DNA of 64,000 nt from Progne subis subis. Taxonomy: Eukaryota; Chordata; Aves; Passeriformes; Hirundinidae. The DNA lies in NCBI GenBank assembly GCA_022316685.1, contig JAKJHU010000834.1, positions 51,021 to 115,020 of the forward strand, in the 5' to 3' direction. Shown in pieces: positions 59,201 to 64,000 of the stretch. The translations under genes and the position numbers were made by a program. Positions within the stretch are counted from its first letter, which is position 1; each line of letters starts with the position of its first letter. The notes under the pieces were generated by a model. The model saw only the letters and a list, made by a program, of their open reading frames with translations, did not search any database and was not told the origin of the DNA.

Positions 59201-59954
59201 TTTTTCCTCTAGGCCTCAGACAGGTCTCAAAAAAGTTCAGAATTTTCTCAAACTTTAACATTTTCTCTGTCCTCATCTACAGCAACAGATTTAAATTCCC
59301 CTCTGCAATAGAATTTACAGTCACTGGAACTTCTAAAATAATTATAGTAACTCGTATGCTTGCAATAAACAACTGAAAAAGGAGTAAGCAACTGAAATAT
59401 AGCAGTATAATATTCACCTGTTGTCCACAGTAAACATGGGGCAAAACCTTCACCATTAAAATGCAATCACTTGGTTTATTCACACTGGGCATTTGAACCC
59501 AAGTTCTGCAATGATTTATACTAATGCAGGTTTAAAGTAAGCTCCACACGGGTGCAGTTAATAAAAATTCACAAAAATTAAACTGAAGGTGAAACTTATC
59601 CAGCCAAACTGCTTTGTTTAGGCTCTTTAGAGTTCCGTCTGTCCCCTCAGTTCTTTCACTAGGTGTGACTTGACTGGAAAAATCCCACAAAAATGCTGCC
59701 AAGGATGTAAAAAAAAACATCTGGAAGAGATGAATTCTTAAATGGTTATACATGCCAGTACCTTGGGTTTTCATCCAATTTGGAATAAGGACTAATATCT
59801 TGAAGTTTGTCAAAATACGTTCTTTTGTACTTCAATTCATCATAGTGACTTCCATGTAATACCATAAACTGTATGGGGGTTTTGTGTTATCATAAAATCA
59901 ACTCTACTAAAAAGCAATAGCTTTTTCAACCTAGAATTTGATTTCCACTCATGG
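56270..59954. other. intergenic, no gene recognised
   Basis: A+T-rich sequence with no recognised transposon or gene; the open frames are short and without motifs. Confidence 0.5.
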
Positions 59955-60083
59955 AAAAAAAAAAAAAAAAACCAAACCAAACCAAACCAAACCAAACCAA
60001 ACCAAACCAAACCAAACCAAACCAAACCAAACAAACAAAAAACCCCACAACAACAACAACAACAAAAACAAACAAAAACAAAC
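59955..60083 (-). repeat. poly(A) plus CCAAA / CAA microsatellite
   Basis: A run of about 17 A is followed by about 12 CCAAA units, then AAAC and ACA units. It is the reverse complement of the GGTTT arrays elsewhere in the window. Confidence 0.93.
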
Positions 60084-61107
60084 CTTCTAGGGAAAGCACC
60101 TCATCTGCCTAGAGAGTATGTCCATAAAAGACCATTAATTCAGGGTTTATTTTACTTTCTCCCCCTCTTCCCACCACATTCCTTCCAAAAGGGAACACAT
60201 AAGAGAATTGGGTGTAAAATATAAGCATATTATTTCCTCAAAAATTGTATTTAGCTATGGCTAGTGGCCTTAGTTGCCACTACAACTCTTAGGAAAAAAA
60301 ACCCCTTAGGTTAGTTCTAACTTTATTTTTGGAGTTTCAAACCAAGATTTTCTCCACTTTATCTTTAAATCCATGAGTCCATATCACCAAATACCTTTCG
60401 TGACATTAGTAGTACAAATAACTATCTTGGACAAAGAATGCATCCTTAAAAGCTGTAATCCTACTCCATGACTGTGCTGTCTTCCTTTACAGCAGGGCTG
60501 TTCTTCCCCCACTGAACGCAGCATGATACTGAGTTGGATCTTGGTTTGGTCTGCTGCCTATGCTGACAGAATACAATAAGCATAGTGCTGAAATATCAAA
60601 CATGTCACTTGTGAATTTTTGTTTTCATTTTGTTTCTACTTTAGGGCAGTGTCCAAGAGCAGCAAGAACTTTTGAAAGAGGAATATTTTCATAGTGATGT
60701 AAGAAATAAAAACTATCAAGTATGTAATCAGAATCTTATTGCTTCATTTAGGTAAAGAAAATACTGAATTAGCTGAAGCAATTTTGCAAAAACTGGTGAG
60801 TATTTAAATATCAATTGCTATTTTACCACCTGAAGTACCCTGGAAGGTTTAAAGACAGCATGTTTTCCAGCCTCAAGCTATTTGAAATTCAGGGTGGTGT
60901 TTTCTCATCACAGTTGACCATAGGGTGTCCAGAGTGCAGTTGTTTTTTTCAGTAGGAAACAGGAATTAAAGAATACTCTGGGTATTTTGGAGAATTGAAG
61001 TGCAGTTACTCCATACACAACTCTCTTTACTTGAGATAGATTTTGAACTATGCCCTAGAGATGGTTCTTTAACGTATTTTTCACAATTAACTTGCAGAAT
61101 CCGGAGA
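60084..61107. other. intergenic, no gene recognised
   Basis: No feature recognised. A TTTCTACTTTAG near 60636-60647 resembles a splice acceptor, but the following frame is short and unrecognised. Confidence 0.5.
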
Positions 61108-62125
61108 CAGAATCACAGAATCATCAAGGTTCAAAGAGATCTTAAAATGTTCTAGCCCAGCTGTAAATCTAGCACCACCATAATCACTCTTTAACATATC
61201 CCCAAGATCTATGCCTCTTGAACACTTTGATAGATGTTGATTCAACACTTCCTTGAGCAACTTATTCCAATGCTTAATCACTCTTTCAGTAAAAAACATT
61301 TCTACTATCTAACCTGGCACCACTTGAGGCTGTTTTCTATTGTCTTTTCTCATGAAATGTGGCAGAAGAGACTGTTCACCACTTCTTTATAACCTTTCAG
61401 GAAATTGTAGAGAGAAGTGTCATTCTTGTACTGATGGGTGCAAAACTGAACTCAAAATTTGGCAGAGTGTCTCATCTGTGCCAGGTACAAGGGAACAATC
61501 CCCGCCCTGGTCCTGCTGGCCACACTGTTGCTGGATGCCGGGATGCCACTGGCCTTCTTGGCCATGTAGGCACACCCTGGCTCATGTTCAGTCACTGTCA
61601 CAGCACTCCCAGGTCCTTCTCCAGTGAACAACTTTTCTGGTTACTCTGCCTCTGGCCTGTGACGCTGCCTGGGGTTGTTGATACCCAAGGGTAGGACCTG
61701 GCACAGGGTCTTGTTTAAGTTCATATTGTTGTCCCCTGCCCATCAATCCAGCCTGTCAGGATCCCTCTGCAGAACCTTTCTGCCCTCCAGCAGATCAATA
61801 TTTCTACCCAACTTGGTTTCTTTGAGCTTACTGAGGCTGCACTTGATCCTAATCCAGATCATCAACAAAGATCTTAAATGGAACTGACCCCAGTAGTGAG
61901 TCCCAGGGAACACCACTGGTGACTGGCTGACAGCTGGATGTAGCTCACTTCCCCACCACCCTTCAGACGTACCCATCCAGCCAGTTTTTCACCCAGCAAG
62001 GAATACACCCCTTTACAGCAGAAGTCAGTTTCTCCAGGATGATGCTATGGGACCTGCATTACTAAAGTCCAGAACGACAGCATCCCCAGCCTTTCTTTTA
62101 TCTATTAAGTGAGTCTCTCTGTCAT
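61108..62125 (-). mobile_element. CR1 LINE, 5'-truncated, reverse orientation
   Basis: Begins with AGAATCACAGAATCAT, the reverse complement of the CR1 3' terminal repeat, and continues through typical CR1 3' UTR segments (for example CATCAATCCAGCCTGTCAGG and GAACACCACTGGTGACTGGC on the + strand) toward the end of the reverse transcriptase region. Many changes and no long open frame. It is a different CR1 subfamily from the copy at 35695-37230. Confidence 0.87.
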
Positions 62126-64000
62126 GCAAGGTATTAGTTTTGAATTTTGGTGATTCACTCAAAGACACAAAAAAGAAAAAAATTTAAACAGAGCTTAGTT
62201 AAGTCCAAACAACAGAAATAAATCTATTGCTCCATTTTACAACTGAGGACTTCTGTCTTTCATAGCAAAAAACATGATGTCTGAGGTCTCTGGTTAGTTT
62301 CATTCATATTCTTGTGATATTCTCAGAAACATTTACTGTAAAAACTCATTTTACACTCATTTTCTAATAGCTATAGAAGAAAAGTAAGCTGAAATAAGAT
62401 TGTGACTGTTAGATTTAAGGCAGTTTAACTCTCTTCAGAAAATTTCCAATATCACAACATTGTTATGATAAAATTGAATGCAAGATTAGTGGCAGAAATC
62501 TAAATTCAGCATTAATCTGATTCACTAGAGGAAATCTTGAATAATAGAACAGAAAAATCTGGAATACCAAAATATTCCTTCCCCTTTTTTTCTTCTGTTT
62601 TGGTGTTTACCCTGGACTGGTCCTCACAATGTTTTTTTTTGTTGTTGTTGTTTTGTTGTTGTTGTTGTTTTTTGTTTGGTTTTTTTTTTAATTTTTTTTT
62701 CCCCCAAAGACTAAACATCTGCAGTAAAAAAAAAAAAAAAATCTTGAAAAATACTGTTTTCTTCATTGACCCATATCCTGACTAGCACAATCTCATTTGT
62801 CTCATATTCTTAAGGAGACACAGAATTAGAATCTCTATTGCTTAAAGTAGCATGATTAAGGAATTTGGAAGAAATCTGAACAAACCATATATTAGTCACT
62901 GTTTGTAGTTCAGTGTAAACTTTTCCAGGCTCATGAGAAGTGAACCATAAGATATGCACACTTAGAAGTGAATGGAGAAAATGGAAATAGGAAAGAAAAA
63001 ATATAAACACAAGTAAACTTAACTTTCTCTTTGCTCATATCCTTTATCACATCCCAGTTATGTTAAAAATGTTCCACTTCATCTTGAACATGCAAAATGA
63101 AAACTGTCAGCCTGAAAGTACTTATTCTGCATTCCCTGCAGACTCAGATTCGTGCTAACAGTAGCCATAGGCCAGTAATATATGCACATCTTCTCTCTTT
63201 AGGCACATAACCAATCCCACTGAAACAAGTACAGCTACTTGCACATTTGATGCCTTGTTTGTCAGATTACCTCCAGTATATGGCTGTTGTCTTTTATCAT
63301 GTGCTAACTAAAGGAATATGCATACCACCTTAACACTACCTAGATTATAATATTAGTTTGATGAACTTCAAAGAAAAATGCATTCTGCTGTGAGCAGAAT
63401 GAAAAAGATACAGGACCATTAGTGAAGATGCCCATTATTATAAGGCAACATATGAAAAGTCTAAATTTAAAAATCTGTCTCTTTCTTTGATCTCTGAGTC
63501 TAATTATCCTGCCTACCATAGGCCCAGGAGAAACATCTGGCTTTGTTGTTTAATATGCCTCCTGACAGCATTCTAGACATGGAAAACGTGCATTAAAAAT
63601 ATATACAAGTTATTTGAAGTCAGTTCAAGCTAAATAGTGTCCCAATAATTTGCTATTTTTTCAGTTTTGAACCACATACATATTCAAATTAAATAGCTCC
63701 AGCACACATGTACAGCACTTCCCTTGTCTAACTCAAAGGCCATGGGCTTCCAAAGTTGGCTCTTTGAAACAAAAATCTCATACATCTGCCCTTTGGAGTT
63801 CTGTTGTGGACTCTGGGCTTCTCTGAGCTATGCCCAGCCCTGGAAGTAACCCTGGAATTTCTTACTTCTTAGATGAAGCACACAACACCTCAGAGATTCT
63901 TTGAATGGGGAACTGAAATTTTCACAATTGGCTGAGTCAGCTGGAAAAGAGATTCTGCCCAAACCTGTGAGAGTTCATACATGCACAGATAACCTGGAAC
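62126..64000. other. intergenic, no gene recognised
   Basis: A+T-rich sequence with a T/TTG low-complexity patch at about 62630-62702 and poly(A) near 62726-62741. No gene was recognised. Confidence 0.5.

Noticed and set aside
60636..60720. Possible exon of a neighbouring gene such as MPDZ
   Set aside because: The acceptor-like TTTCTACTTTAG is followed by a frame with no similarity I recognise, and orientation does not fit the expected neighbour.

Overview
This window is vertebrate nuclear DNA from a bird, most likely a songbird. The evidence is a host exon recognisable as LURAP1L, CR1-type LINE fragments ending in ATTCTGTG repeats, many ERV-derived solo LTRs and a large class II (alpha/beta-like) endogenous retrovirus. 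LURAP1L lies at human 9p23, which corresponds to the avian Z chromosome, so a Z location is likely (inference). No bacterial, phage or CRISPR features are present.

Layout. Positions 1-2106 are intron 1 of LURAP1L. Positions 2107-2481 are its last coding exon on the + strand, followed by a 3' UTR with a poly(A) signal at 2818-2823. Everything after that appears to be intergenic DNA loaded with retroelements. There are three solo LTRs of one 5-bp-TSD family (3987-4703, 25864-26704, 41039-41807) and a fourth LTR sharing only its 3' part (43277-43946). Two LTRs belong to a 6-bp-TSD family (8834-9501, 23457-24149). An ERVL-like LTR (33090-35166) is split by another LTR (33109-34614). CR1 copies lie at 35695-37230, 39086-39145 and 61108-62125. 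Microsatellites include recurring GGTTT/CCAAA arrays. The long remaining stretches are A+T-rich with no recognisable gene.

The centrepiece is a complete provirus on the - strand at 46549-56263, flanked by a perfect 6-bp duplication (ATAATC) and bounded by two LTRs that differ at about nine positions. From its 5' end (high coordinates) it carries LTR, an 18-nt primer site matching tRNA-Asn, a leader with a splice donor, gag, pro (degenerate dUTPase plus protease), pol (RT, RNase H, integrase), env, polypurine tract and LTR. Gag, pro and pol occupy successive -1 frames joined by two slippery heptamers, as in mammary-tumour-type betaretroviruses. The envelope instead has an alpharetrovirus-like transmembrane subunit (internal fusion peptide between cysteines and a CX6CC motif). 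The element therefore looks like a beta-like body with an alpha-like envelope. Gag is interrupted by several frame changes, most near homopolymer runs, and pol by one stop codon inside the integrase core, so this copy is defective as read. Pro and env are open.

The most noteworthy points are the chimeric genome, the tRNA-Asn primer site with repeated LTR/primer-junction motifs in the leader, a long Lys/Glu/Arg-coding microsatellite inside gag, an envelope frame that runs 44 codons into the LTR, and the dense, partly nested LTR landscape.
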